Part shown: positions 8,498 to 17,043 of the stretch, piece after piece
Layout of the letters: every line of letters starts with the position of its first letter
Numbering within the stretch: the first letter of the stretch is position 1
Source of the DNA: Bog-113 sp963752695
GTDB taxonomy: Bacteria > Acidobacteriota > Terriglobia > Bryobacterales > Bryobacteraceae
Reading direction: 5' to 3'
Assembly (NCBI GenBank): GCA_963752695.1
Contig: CAVVZB010000002.1
Coordinates: 62,001-126,000, forward strand
DNA length: 64,000 nucleotides
The notes under the pieces: model-generated
Database searches by the model: none
Seen by the model: only the letters and a program-made list of their open reading frames with translations
Told to the model about the DNA's origin: nothing
Position numbers and translations under genes: made by a program

Positions 8498-10439
8498 CGC
8501 TATTTACCACGGGAACCCAGACTTCCATCTCCTGCTGGCCGCGGTTGGCCCAGGCGTAGTAGGGGATGAAAGTCAGGGTTGCCGGTTTGTTTGCTCCGGG
8601 TTGAGCAAGCGCGAAGTCGCGATAAAGTGGATCGTCTTCCAACGGTCGTGCGCTCACTTGGCCCTTGTGTTCCAGCACCAGCACGCCATCCAGCAGATCC
8701 GCGCGGAACCGCTCCGTGAAACGGCTAGCTCCGTTCAGTAGTAGCGAGGTATCGAACAAGCTTCCCGCGATGGATTGGTCCGGCTTCTCCAGGCAATACA
8801 CCAGCGGACCGCGCTCGACAGCGACGCGCCCCGTGTTCTCGCGAACCAACGCATTGGCCTCGGTTAAGCGCGGCTTCATATCGAAAACTACCTGCACCTT
8901 ATCCCCTTTCTTCCATAGCCGGTGAAGTCCGGCGAACTGTCCGGAGATAGCCGGCACATTTTCCCCGTTCACCGTCACGTGCGTGTCTTTCGACCATGCC
9001 GGGATGCGGAGGAAGAGCGTGAACTCAGCCGGAGCCGGTGTATCCACGGCCAGTTCCACCGCGCCTTCCCAGGGGTATCTGGTGCTCTGGCGGATGCGGA
9101 CTGGCGGCCCGCTTTCCAGGTGCCAGTTCAAGGTGGACGCACCGTAGAAATTCACGTAGATTCCCTTGGCATTCGTGGAATAGAAGTACCCGGGCAAGGC
9201 TCCCATCGTCCTCTCGATGTTGGGCGGGCAGCAGTCAGTTTCGTAGAATTCGTTTCGGATCTTTTCGCCGCGTGATTCGAGGGGATTGCGATAGCAATAG
9301 AGCGTTCCGTCCAGCGACATGCCGCTATTTATGCCGTTGTAGAGCGCTCGTTCCATTACATCGGCGAAGCGCGACTCGCCTTCGACGCCGAGCATCCGCC
9401 AATTCCACATGTAGTTGGCGATCGCGGCGCAGCTCTCGGTGTAAGCCTGCGCATTCGGCAGCTCAAACGCGTCGCCGAACGCTTCGCCTTCGGAGCGCGA
9501 CCCGACGCCGCCGGTGATGTACATCTTGTGGGTGACCGCGTCTTTCCACAGCGCGTCGAGCGTGGTCCGATACTTAGGGTCGCCCGTCTCGGCGTAATAA
9601 TCGGCCGCGCCACAGGCCGCGTACATGGCGCGCACTGCATGACCGACAAAGGCGGTCCGCGACGTAAATGGCAGGCCGCTAAACATGTAGGTGGTTTGCG
9701 ACGGCTTCAGGTGCAGCCGCTCGGTTTCGACGCCGCTCAATAGATATCCGGCGAAGTCCCGATAGCGGGGATCGCCGGTCTGGCGAGTCAGCTCAATGAG
9801 CGCCATTTCCAGTTCTGGGTGCCCTGTCAAAGCCGGCTTCTTGTCAACGCCGTAGTTGGCGAGGATGAAATTCGCGTATTTGACACCGACATCCAGCAGC
9901 CGGCGATCGCCGTTGGCGCGCTGCATGGCAATGGCCGCCTGCAGTAGATGCCCCAGACAGTACAATTCATGCGAGCGGTACATTTCGCTGAGCCGCGCTT
10001 TTTCGTGCTCGCCAACGTAGTACGTGTTCAGGTAACCGGACGGCTCTTGTGCCGCTGCAATCACCTCTACAGCGGTATCGACTCTCTTGCGCAACGCGGC
10101 GTCGTCGCCACTGGCGAGAAAAAACGCCGCAGCCTCCAGCCACTTGTAAATATCGGAATCGGTGTAAACCGGACCGACGCGAGGCGCCGTGCTCTTGCCC
10201 TCCAGCCGTCGGAAATTATCCAAGGTCCCATGCTTTTCTAGTTCATCGAACATGGTCGGCATGCTCTTCTGAAGCGTGACCTTCCGCCGCTGACCCCAGA
10301 AGCTCTCATCGTCGAGAACTACTGCCGACACGGGTACGGGATGGAGTACGGCGGCTTTGGAATGGTTGGTGTCTACAATTTGCGCGGGCGATGACGCGGC
10401 TACTAGAAAGCAATACCCAACGGGTAACAGGGAACGCAT
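8478..10439 (-). CDS. GH127 beta-L-arabinofuranosidase, exported
   Basis: A 653-residue glycoside hydrolase family 127 (DUF1680) enzyme with an N-terminal signal peptide. Comparison with the characterised Bifidobacterium enzyme HypBA1 from memory gives a full active site: acid/base Glu319 (SEGEAF), zinc ligands Glu335 and Cys337 (YTESCA), and the pair Cys403-Cys404 (DCCPPN), one of which is the cysteine nucleophile. Spacings (16 between the two Glu, Glu-x-Cys, adjacent Cys pair) match. It should release beta-L-arabinofuranose from arabinose-rich plant glycoproteins or pectic side chains in the periplasm. It lies next to an exported sugar isomerase-like gene. Confidence 0.93.
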   Translation of the reverse strand: MRSLLPVGYCFLVAASSPAQIVDTNHSKAAVLHPVPVSAVVLDDESFWGQRRKVTLQKSMPTMFDELEKHGTLDNFRRLEGKSTAPRVGPVYTDSDIYKWLEAAAFFLASGDDAALRKRVDTAVEVIAAAQEPSGYLNTYYVGEHEKARLSEMYRSHELYCLGHLLQAAIAMQRANGDRRLLDVGVKYANFILANYGVDKKPALTGHPELEMALIELTRQTGDPRYRDFAGYLLSGVETERLHLKPSQTTYMFSGLPFTSRTAFVGHAVRAMYAACGAADYYAETGDPKYRTTLDALWKDAVTHKMYITGGVGSRSEGEAFGDAFELPNAQAYTESCAAIANYMWNWRMLGVEGESRFADVMERALYNGINSGMSLDGTLYCYRNPLESRGEKIRNEFYETDCCPPNIERTMGALPGYFYSTNAKGIYVNFYGASTLNWHLESGPPVRIRQSTRYPWEGAVELAVDTPAPAEFTLFLRIPAWSKDTHVTVNGENVPAISGQFAGLHRLWKKGDKVQVVFDMKPRLTEANALVRENTGRVAVERGPLVYCLEKPDQSIAGSLFDTSLLLNGASRFTERFRADLLDGVLVLEHKGQVSARPLEDDPLYRDFALAQPGANKPATLTFIPYYAWANRGQQEMEVWVPVVNSVSRAAR

Positions 10440-10452
10440 TCCCCGTATTGCA

Positions 10453-11094
10453 TCACATCCGCGGCTGATTCTGAACGGCGCGTTGCGGCACCGCGCGAAG
10501 TTGCGCGTCTTCCAATCGCCGGGCTTCCTGATAGGTGTAAATCATGCGATGCACCACGGTCAAATTAGCTAAGACCGCGGTCGCCCAGATCACGGGGGCC
10601 ATGCGGTTAGCGAGCGCGCCGATAATAAGGAGCACGATGCGTTCCGGACGCTCCAAGAACCCTACCTTGCATTTGGGAATCGCGTTTTCCGCTCGTGCGC
10701 GCGTGTAGCTGACCATGACCGAACCAGTCATCGCCAGCGCCGTCAGAACAATGTAAAAGAATCGATTAATGGAAGCATAGAAAACGAGCAGCCCCATCAG
10801 GACAGCGAGGTCGGAATAGCGATCCAGCACGGAATCGAAAAATCCCCCGAACCGCGTCACCCGGTTGGTTTCGCGAGCCACCCTTCCATCCACCATGTCG
10901 AAGAGTCCCGCGCCGATCAGAACCACGCCGGCCGTCCGGAATCGCCCGGCTGCAAAGAGCACGGCCACCCAGATATTGATGACCAGGCCGAGGAACGTGA
11001 GCACGTTCGGGTGGATGCGAGAGAGCGCCAGCGCGCCGACAATCTTTTCGATGATCCTGCCGAAAAAAAACCCGAGCGCTCGCGTATACGTCAT
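10453..11094 (-). CDS. CDP-alcohol phosphatidyltransferase
   Basis: A 213-residue membrane enzyme that transfers a phosphatidyl group from CDP-diacylglycerol to an alcohol. The complete signature D-x2-D-G-x2-A-R-x8-G-x3-D-x3-D is present (from DMVDGRVAR to FFDSVLDRYSD), followed by several hydrophobic segments. The size and the long C-terminal hydrophilic tail fit the phosphatidylglycerophosphate or phosphatidylinositol-phosphate synthase branches; the acceptor cannot be decided. It starts 4 bases after greA ends and is followed by the GH127 gene with a 13-base gap on the other side. Confidence 0.92.
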   Translation of the reverse strand: MTYTRALGFFFGRIIEKIVGALALSRIHPNVLTFLGLVINIWVAVLFAAGRFRTAGVVLIGAGLFDMVDGRVARETNRVTRFGGFFDSVLDRYSDLAVLMGLLVFYASINRFFYIVLTALAMTGSVMVSYTRARAENAIPKCKVGFLERPERIVLLIIGALANRMAPVIWATAVLANLTVVHRMIYTYQEARRLEDAQLRAVPQRAVQNQPRM

Positions 11095-11098
11095 CGTT

Positions 11099-11572
11099 TT
11101 ACTCTGCCGGCACGTCGTGCACCGTGGTCAGTTCGATCACTTCCAATTCCTTGCTGCCCCCCGGGATAGATACCTTCACGACATCACCCACTTGCTTGGC
11201 GAGCAAGGCTTTCCCGATCGGCGAACTCGTCGAGATCATATTCTTGGTGGCATCCGCGTCTTCGGTCATGACCAGGGTGTAGGTAATGACGTCATCTTTG
11301 TTCACGTCCAGCACCTTGACCTTCGAACCGAAACCAACGCGATCGTGCGGAATCTTGGTGAAGTCGATCATCGACAACTCGGCAAGCCGATGCTTCAACT
11401 TATTCAAGCGAGCGTTCACAAGGCCCTGGCGTTCCTTGGCCGCGTGATACTCGGCATTTTCGCTCAGATCGCCGTGCTCGCGGGCAGTCAGAATCTCTCG
11501 TGGAAGTTCGGTGCGCAGCTCATGCTCCAGCAAAGCTGCTTCTTCTTGCAATTTCTTTTTGATATCGTTCAT
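11099..11572 (-). CDS. greA: Transcription elongation factor GreA
   Basis: A 157-residue GreA/GreB family protein: an N-terminal coiled coil with the loop REHGDLSENAEYHAAKE, which reaches into the RNA polymerase secondary channel and carries the acidic residues that stimulate transcript cleavage, and a C-terminal domain with the motif ISTSSPIGKALLAKQVGD. I choose ATG 11572; an in-frame TTG at 11599 would be only 2 bases beyond a TATAAT element and could not be in that transcript. AGGAG lies upstream, with rather long spacing. Confidence 0.95.
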   Translation of the reverse strand: MNDIKKKLQEEAALLEHELRTELPREILTAREHGDLSENAEYHAAKERQGLVNARLNKLKHRLAELSMIDFTKIPHDRVGFGSKVKVLDVNKDDVITYTLVMTEDADATKNMISTSSPIGKALLAKQVGDVVKVSIPGGSKELEVIELTTVHDVPAE

Positions 11573-11601
11573 CGAACGACTGATCGAACTCCTAGCCAAA
11601 C

Positions 11602-11607
11602 ATTATA
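11602..11607 (-). promoter_or_regulatory. Putative greA -10 element
   Basis: On the minus strand this reads TATAAT, a perfect -10 hexamer, about 30 bases upstream of the greA ATG and overlapping the end of the upstream reductase gene. I do not see a convincing -35 at 16-18 bases. It would allow greA to be expressed independently of the broken upstream gene. Confidence 0.4.
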
Positions 11608-12965
11608 ACGGCTTCAAATCCTCAAGCAGGGTGGGGATCAGCTCCGAGACAGTCGGGTGAATATGAACCGCGTGCGTGACAAGCGTGTATGGTTTCCGGG
11701 CGTACATGACGTCCAGAAGTGAGTGCACCACCTCATCGCACTCGAGTCCGAGCAGCGCGGCTCCCAAGATCAACTTGGTTTCCGCATCCACCAGGGCTTT
11801 CATGAATCCGAGTGTCTCGCCCTTTTCGACCGCGCGATTCACCCGCGTCATTGGGCGCACGGCTTTCAGAATGGGCCGGCCCGAACGTCGCGCCTCGTCT
11901 TCCGTCAGACCAATGCGCGCAAGCGGCGGGTCGATGTAGATGTTGTAGGCCGTGATCCGGTCGGAGACCTTGCGGTCTTCGCTATCCAGGAGATTAGCGG
12001 CCACGATTTCGTAATCGTTGTAAGACGTGTGCGTAAACGCGCCGCGTCCGTTGCAATCGCCTAATGCCCAGATTCCTTCCACGCTCGTTTCCAGTCGCTC
12101 GTTTACGGGGATGTAGCCGTCTTTAGTTAGCTCAATTCCCGCGCGCTCCAGAGCCTAGGTCGGCAGTGTTAGGAGTCCGGCCGGTCGCAAGCAATAAGTG
12201 CGATCCGGTCACCGAACCACCCGGCCAACTTACTGTGATCGCGTCGCCCGCAGTCCGGACGGCGTTCGCCTTCACATTGACGAACACTTCGATACCTTCG
12301 CCCTCCAGGATCTTGTGAACGGCCCCGGCGATGTCGGCATCTTCGCGGGTCAGAATCCGATCCCCACGCTGCAGAACTGTCACCTTGCTGCCAAAGCGCC
12401 GGAACATCTGAGCGAATTCAAGAGCGATGTAGCTGCCTCCAAGAATCACAAGGTGCTCTGGAATCCGATCCAGATCGAGGATGGTCGTATTGGTGAGGTA
12501 GGGCGCCTCCCGCAGTCCGGCAATTTCGGGAACCGCGGCGCGGGCGCCCACGTTCAGAAAAATCTTCGGCGCTTCGATCCGGTCATCACCCACACGCATG
12601 GAATGAGGAGACTCGAAGCACGCCGTGCCAGTGAATACGGTGCAACCCTCTAACTCGCGCAGGCTCTTCTCGACGCCGCTGGAAGCGCCTTGTACGATGT
12701 CGTCTTTGCGCGCTTTGATGCGGGGCATGTCGCATCCGGGGGAAGACGTGTCTACTCCCAACTCTGCGGAGTGACGAATCACGTGAGCCGCCCGGGCGCT
12801 CGCTACTAGAGCCTTGGTCGGCATGCAGCCCGTATTCACGCAAGTGCCGCCGAAGCGGTTCCGCTCCACAAAGGCGATCTTCATCCCACTCTTCGTCAGC
12901 CGGGGAGCCAGTGATGGCGCAGCTTGCCCAGCGCCAACTAATATCGCGTCATATCGATTCAACAT
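11603..12965 (-). pseudogene. FAD-dependent pyridine nucleotide-disulfide oxidoreductase, broken by a one-base frameshift
   Basis: A class I flavoprotein disulfide reductase (dihydrolipoamide dehydrogenase / mercuric reductase-like). The first part has the FAD motif VGAGQAAPSLA, the redox pair in GGTCVNTGCMPTKAL and an NAD-binding segment; the second part continues EGIWALGDCNG and ends with HPTVSE, the catalytic His-Glu. The frame is lost near 12150-12157: after GRTPNTADLG the reading frame meets a stop, while the +1 frame continues LERAGIELTKDGYIPVNE. Removing one base restores about 453 residues. The C-terminal Cys pair of true mercuric reductase is absent. Either a sequencing indel or a recent mutation. 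Confidence 0.8.
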
Positions 12966-13004
12966 GTTTTTTCTGAAGCCCACGGTAGCAGGCACCGGGA
13001 GAGG

Positions 13005-15380
13005 CTACGACCGCATTCGTAGCAGCAGATACGATCCGGCCAGTGCGAAAATCGCATCGGGCGCCCAGGCGGCGAGAGCCGGCGGGAGCAAAGAGACATC
13101 GCCTAACTGCTCGAAAAATTGACTAGCGCCCCAATATGCCATCGCGATCCCGATACTCACGCCGATGCCGGTCATGGCGCCCCGGTTGCCGATCAGGAAG
13201 CCGAACGGAATCGACAACATCGCCATGATCAAGGCGAACACGGGCACCGAGAACTTTTTGTGATACTGCACGCGCAGCTTCACGGTATCGAACCCGCTCT
13301 GCTGTAAGTCGGTGATGTAAGACGCCAGCTGCAGATAGTTCATCTGCTTGTCCTGCTTAACTTCTTTAAGGAAGTAGTCCGGCCGCTCGGTCAGTTCCGG
13401 GAAAGTGGTCGCCTGAAACCGGTTGACGTTGCGCTCGATCACGCCCGTGATGTCGCGCGACCAGCCATTCACGAACACCCAGGTCTGCAGCGACGGGTCC
13501 CATTGGGCCCGTTCGGCCCCAATCTCGCGCGTGAGCGAGAACGAATCCCTGGAAATCTCATACACGCTCACTCCTAGCATGGAGTGGCTCGAAGCTTCAA
13601 AATACTTGTAGTAATAAATCCGGGGATGCGCGACATCCTGCCCAAAGATCCATTTCCGATCCGGACGCAGGTAAGTCTGTACCGGCTGCCCTTTGATCTC
13701 TGCGCGCAGGGCGTCCTGGCGGAGGTTAGCGGCCGGAATGTAGTAATGATCGAACGCAAATAATCCGGCGCTGAGCGCCGCGCTCATCAGTAACACCGGA
13801 ATAGCCAGACGATGCACACTAACTCCGCACGCCTTGAAGGCCGTAATCTCGTTCTGCTTTGTCAGGATTCCGAAGGTAACTAGAACCGCTACCAGGACAC
13901 TGATCGGCAACGTGTCGTAGATCAACTTGGGTAGCAGAAAGAACAGATAGCTGAATACTTTGCCGAGCGGAATCGAGTTCTTAACTATGAAGCTGAGCAA
14001 TTCGAAAAAGTTATACACTTCGGCCATCAGTACAAAGCTCGCCAGCAAAACGGCAAAGTAGTAGAGAAAGTTGGAGAGAATATAACCGTCGACAATCTGG
14101 AACAGCATGCTGCGCAGCGGGATCAATCCGATTCCGGGTCGTACCCTTCGGAAGGGGGATGACTGGCTTCCACCCAATTGCTTTACGAAGGCGCTGGCGC
14201 GATCGAATGCGGCGCGAGCGACGGTCAGCATGTCGCGATCCCCCGGCAATTCCATCCTCGTTAGGAACACGCTGCCAAAGAATAGGAAAAATCCGTTCGC
14301 CGCCCACGCGGATAGCTCCGGTGAGAGCGCTCTTTGCCGCGCCATTCCGGTCAATGTAATGTAAGCCAGGTAGTAAACGAAGAAAGACAGCACAATCGCC
14401 AGGATGTATCCGCTCGACTTTCCACCTTTGCGCGTCGTAATCCCCAAGGGAATACCGATCAGGGCCAACGTCAGGCAGGCAATTGGCAATGCCAGGCGCC
14501 GATTCAGCTCGATACGCGATTCGACGCTCTCATTCGCCTTCTTCGGAATTGTTTCAACCGCGCGGAAAAGCTCCGGAGTGTCCATCCGGCTGAACGGCTT
14601 GCCGAGATTCTCTTGCGGCGGGTTCGCCTGCAAAATCTGATTGCCAGTAGGGAACGTCACGTGTGTTCCCGTGGTCACGTCCTTACCGATTTCGTGGACG
14701 CTTGCTCCCACCAGGCTCAGCTGAATTCGATTGTGGGGAATGTCTGGAATCGCAAAAGCCTGCTTGGCGATGGTGATTCGGGGTCCTTCCACTTCCATTT
14801 TGGTGCCGGTCTGGCGTTGCTCGGGCGGGCTTACATCCGCGAGAAAAACGTTGCGCCAGATTGCGAAATTCTGGTTCGTGGTGCGCACGTCTCCCACGTA
14901 GAGAATGGTGCTCGGGAATTGCTCGTCGAAAATGCGCGCCTGCACGTCGGCCGTAAGTTGCGCCGCAACCAGGTGATTCATCACCTTGATGCTGGCGCGA
15001 AGCGCCACGGGAGTCAGCCAAAGTGCGGCGACACCGGCCACAGCGGTCGCGAGAAGCGCGAACAACAGAACCGGCACGATGACGATGCGGCTCGCCACCC
15101 CGGCCGCGCGCATGGCGGTGATTTCCCCATCGCTCGCCAGACGCCCGAGCCCGATCAGGATTCCAACTAAAACTCCAAAAGGAATGGTGAGTGGTAAGAC
15201 CGGCGGCAACGATAACAGAAAAAGTCGCAGCACTGTCAGCGGCGTCGCCGGACTTCTTACCAGTAACTCAAAAAGCTGGCGTCCGGGGCTTTGGAGATAG
15301 ACCACGAAAGTTGCCAGCAGCATCCCGAGCAGAGCGCTACTGGTGATCTCGCGAAAAACATAACGGCTGAGAATTCTCAT
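13005..15380 (-). CDS. lptFG: LptF-LptG fusion, LPS export permease
   Basis: A 791-residue protein made of two YjgP/YjgQ family permeases in tandem. Each half has the family layout of three N-terminal membrane segments, a periplasmic beta-jellyroll and three C-terminal segments: residues 1 to about 385, then a hydrophilic linker, then about 425 to 791. Paralogous motifs recur in both halves (GEITAMRAAGV and NEITAFKACGV after segment 3; LALIGIPLGITTRKGG and MLSIPFGFLIGNRGAM near the end). In most Gram-negatives LptF and LptG are separate and pair with the ATPase LptB to pull lipopolysaccharide from the inner membrane. Here one chain would supply both. No lptB, lptA or lptC is adjacent. Confidence 0.9.
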   Translation of the reverse strand: MRILSRYVFREITSSALLGMLLATFVVYLQSPGRQLFELLVRSPATPLTVLRLFLLSLPPVLPLTIPFGVLVGILIGLGRLASDGEITAMRAAGVASRIVIVPVLLFALLATAVAGVAALWLTPVALRASIKVMNHLVAAQLTADVQARIFDEQFPSTILYVGDVRTTNQNFAIWRNVFLADVSPPEQRQTGTKMEVEGPRITIAKQAFAIPDIPHNRIQLSLVGASVHEIGKDVTTGTHVTFPTGNQILQANPPQENLGKPFSRMDTPELFRAVETIPKKANESVESRIELNRRLALPIACLTLALIGIPLGITTRKGGKSSGYILAIVLSFFVYYLAYITLTGMARQRALSPELSAWAANGFFLFFGSVFLTRMELPGDRDMLTVARAAFDRASAFVKQLGGSQSSPFRRVRPGIGLIPLRSMLFQIVDGYILSNFLYYFAVLLASFVLMAEVYNFFELLSFIVKNSIPLGKVFSYLFFLLPKLIYDTLPISVLVAVLVTFGILTKQNEITAFKACGVSVHRLAIPVLLMSAALSAGLFAFDHYYIPAANLRQDALRAEIKGQPVQTYLRPDRKWIFGQDVAHPRIYYYKYFEASSHSMLGVSVYEISRDSFSLTREIGAERAQWDPSLQTWVFVNGWSRDITGVIERNVNRFQATTFPELTERPDYFLKEVKQDKQMNYLQLASYITDLQQSGFDTVKLRVQYHKKFSVPVFALIMAMLSIPFGFLIGNRGAMTGIGVSIGIAMAYWGASQFFEQLGDVSLLPPALAAWAPDAIFALAGSYLLLRMRS

Positions 15381-15482
15381 TGCCTACGAAGGGAATCGGC
15401 TTCGATCCGGTAGACGCGGTCTGCCGGACAAACACGTATTCCCAACATAGCATTCGACGGCCTCTGCCGCCGGAGATCGCGA

Positions 15483-16109
15483 TTACAGCGCTAGCGGGAT
15501 TAGACCCTTCTCGCGCAAGCCGGTCAGCGCCAATCCATAGCGGCCCCGGCATCCGGTTTTCTCAAAAATGTGCTTCAGATGGATCTTTACCGTGCCGGTT
15601 TGGATGCCCAGATTGCTCGCGATATCGCGGTTCTTCAAGCCTTTTTCCACCAGTTCCGCCACCTGATGTTCCCGCGCCGTAAGGTTGGATCGGCTAGAAG
15701 GAACGGCGCGCTCGTTATCGTTCAACAGCGTGTCTTCCATCCACGTTTCGCCCGCGGCCACCGCCCGGATGCAATCGAGAACGTGGTTGGTGTCGGAGGT
15801 CTTCCGAAGTACGCCGCGCGCGCCTGCCTGCACCATGCGCAAGGCTTCGGAGTTAGTGATGGCCACGCCCCAGACGATGCTTGCCGTGGCTCGAGATCCG
15901 CGCAGCCGGTCCAATGCGTGGATGACCGCCGCCGTGCCAAACGCCCGATCGAGAATGGCCACCGTCGGATTGATGCCGCGCACCAGATCGATTGCCCCCG
16001 CCAGCGTCGTCATAGCTCCTGCAAAGCGCATCTCGTGCGATGCGGACAGGACCGCCCTCAATCCTTCGATCGCGAGCGGCTGCGTATCGCACACCACGAC
16101 CGTCTTCAT
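15483..16109 (-). CDS. LuxR/NarL-type response regulator
   Basis: About 208 residues: an N-terminal receiver-like domain (MKTVVVCDTQPLAIEGL; phosphorylatable Asp in VAILDRAFG; Lys in GVLRKTSD) and a C-terminal LuxR helix-turn-helix (LTAREHQVAELVEKGLKNRDIA...LGIQTGTVKIHLKHIFEKTG). I start at ATG 16109 because the receiver strand begins there; a GTG at 16133 would add 8 residues. The acidic pocket at the start is reduced (CD rather than DD), so phosphorylation is uncertain. No histidine kinase is adjacent; its partner is unknown. The upstream 100 bases hold no gene. Confidence 0.88.
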   Translation of the reverse strand: MKTVVVCDTQPLAIEGLRAVLSASHEMRFAGAMTTLAGAIDLVRGINPTVAILDRAFGTAAVIHALDRLRGSRATASIVWGVAITNSEALRMVQAGARGVLRKTSDTNHVLDCIRAVAAGETWMEDTLLNDNERAVPSSRSNLTAREHQVAELVEKGLKNRDIASNLGIQTGTVKIHLKHIFEKTGCRGRYGLALTGLREKGLIPLAL

Positions 16110-16223
16110 TGGCGCTACGTTATGAGTGATCACGTCCTTGCTCCCGTCAAAAACTTCACAGACTCTGCAGTTGAAAACAGTTAGTCTCCCGACGGGAATA
16201 CCTCTCTCAACAATTTCAGAAGT

Positions 16224-16685
16224 TTATTTGAGGTTGATGGTGCCGCGGCAATTGTGTGCACCGCAAGAGCAGGGCACCTTTTCAATATTCTTTGCAAAAT
16301 GATAGTCCACGGTAAGTTCCTCGCCTTTGCGGATATCTCGCATGGACATGTAGAGGATATGACCTTTGGTAATCCATGCCCTGACGTTCGGGTCGCAGCT
16401 GTGATTGATATACTCCGCACCGCTGCCACCCACCGCGCCGTCGAGTGTCCAATACTTATCCAGGGTGAAAAGGTAAATCAAGGCCGACTGCTCGTTGGAT
16501 CGCCGCAAAGTTTCCTTGCGATTGATGCGCTCGCCGGTGTACTCGATGATCTTTCGATTCTTCGGAATATCCTCGCCCGCGAAAATCCCGGCGCGGTGAA
16601 TCTTTGACTTCTTGATAACGATCTTGAAGCTGGCGTACTCGGGGTTAATGCGGGGCGTCTTACCAGGGACCAGGGGCGCTGCCAT
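16224..16685 (-). CDS. SET domain protein (putative protein lysine methyltransferase)
   Basis: About 153 residues forming a minimal SET domain: the N-terminal KSKIHRAGIFAGEDIPKN segment, the pseudoknot motif YINHSCDPNVRAW that binds S-adenosylmethionine, the GEELTVDYHF motif with the catalytic Tyr, and a post-SET-like zinc site C-x-C-x4-C (PCSCGAHNCRGTINL). All residues needed for lysine methylation appear present. Bacterial SET proteins methylate host histones in pathogens but are also common in free-living soil bacteria with unknown targets. ATG 16685 is preferred; an ATG at 16703 adds six residues. Divergent from the small unknown gene at 16777. Confidence 0.88.
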   Translation of the reverse strand: MAAPLVPGKTPRINPEYASFKIVIKKSKIHRAGIFAGEDIPKNRKIIEYTGERINRKETLRRSNEQSALIYLFTLDKYWTLDGAVGGSGAEYINHSCDPNVRAWITKGHILYMSMRDIRKGEELTVDYHFAKNIEKVPCSCGAHNCRGTINLK

Positions 16686-16738
16686 CGACCGAGTGTAGAA
16701 CACGCCGAGAGAGTGCCGGTGCCTCGTGCGCTACAATA

Positions 16739-16757
16739 TACTTCGTAGTACGAAATA
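16739..16757. promoter_or_regulatory. Palindromic operator candidate overlapping a transcription start
   Basis: TTCGTA-G-TACGAA (16742-16754) is a perfect 13-base palindrome, extendable to TA-N-arm-N-TA. It begins 5 bases after a -10-like TACAAT (16732-16737), so it would cover the transcription start of the gene at 16777. It lies in the divergent region between the SET gene and that gene. A MarR-family regulator is encoded next door, making it one candidate ligand, but this is unproven. Confidence 0.45.
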
Positions 16758-16776
16758 ACCCAAGGAGCTCATCTAG

Positions 16777-17043
16777 ATGCAGCCACCCAAAACGTTTCAA
16801 CTCGACCAGGCCGTCAAAGCGCAACAAGCGCTACGCAACCTCGCCAACCTGCCTCCCGAGACTTTCCCTGTCCAGGCGTTCGTCGGCATGATCAGCGACG
16901 AAATCGAACATCTCCGCAAGCAGGGCCACAGTGACCAAAAGATCGCTCAGACGATTTCCGCAAGCTCGAACATTCAGATCAGTGCCGAGGAGATCGCCGA
17001 GAATTACGCCCCGCCGGAAGAGCGCCGTCCGCACTCCGAGTAA
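16777..17043 (+). CDS. Small conserved-looking protein of unknown function
   Basis: An 88-residue acidic-helical protein with no signal peptide, preceded by a good AAGGAG ribosome-binding site and a TACAAT promoter element with a palindrome. The sequence has two helical stretches (AVKAQQALRNLANLPPETFPVQAFVGMISDEIEHLRKQG and the later HSDQKIAQTIS...) and a C-terminal ISAEEIAENYAP reminiscent of a small DNA-binding or regulatory helix-turn-helix fragment. I do not recognise a family. Its last 65 bases overlap the end of the convergent MarR gene. Confidence 0.65.
   Translation: MQPPKTFQLDQAVKAQQALRNLANLPPETFPVQAFVGMISDEIEHLRKQGHSDQKIAQTISASSNIQISAEEIAENYAPPEERRPHSE

Noticed and set aside
11573..11599. 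TTG start for greA at 11599
   Set aside because: It lies 2 bases after the TATAAT element and would not be in that transcript; ATG 11572 fits the family length.
12132..12165. Programmed ribosomal frameshift in the disulfide reductase
   Set aside because: There is no slippery heptamer or following stimulatory structure; a simple one-base indel explains it.
14334..15170. Plus-strand open frame of 278 codons opposite lptFG
   Set aside because: Antisense shadow of a conserved membrane protein; no domain or signal features.
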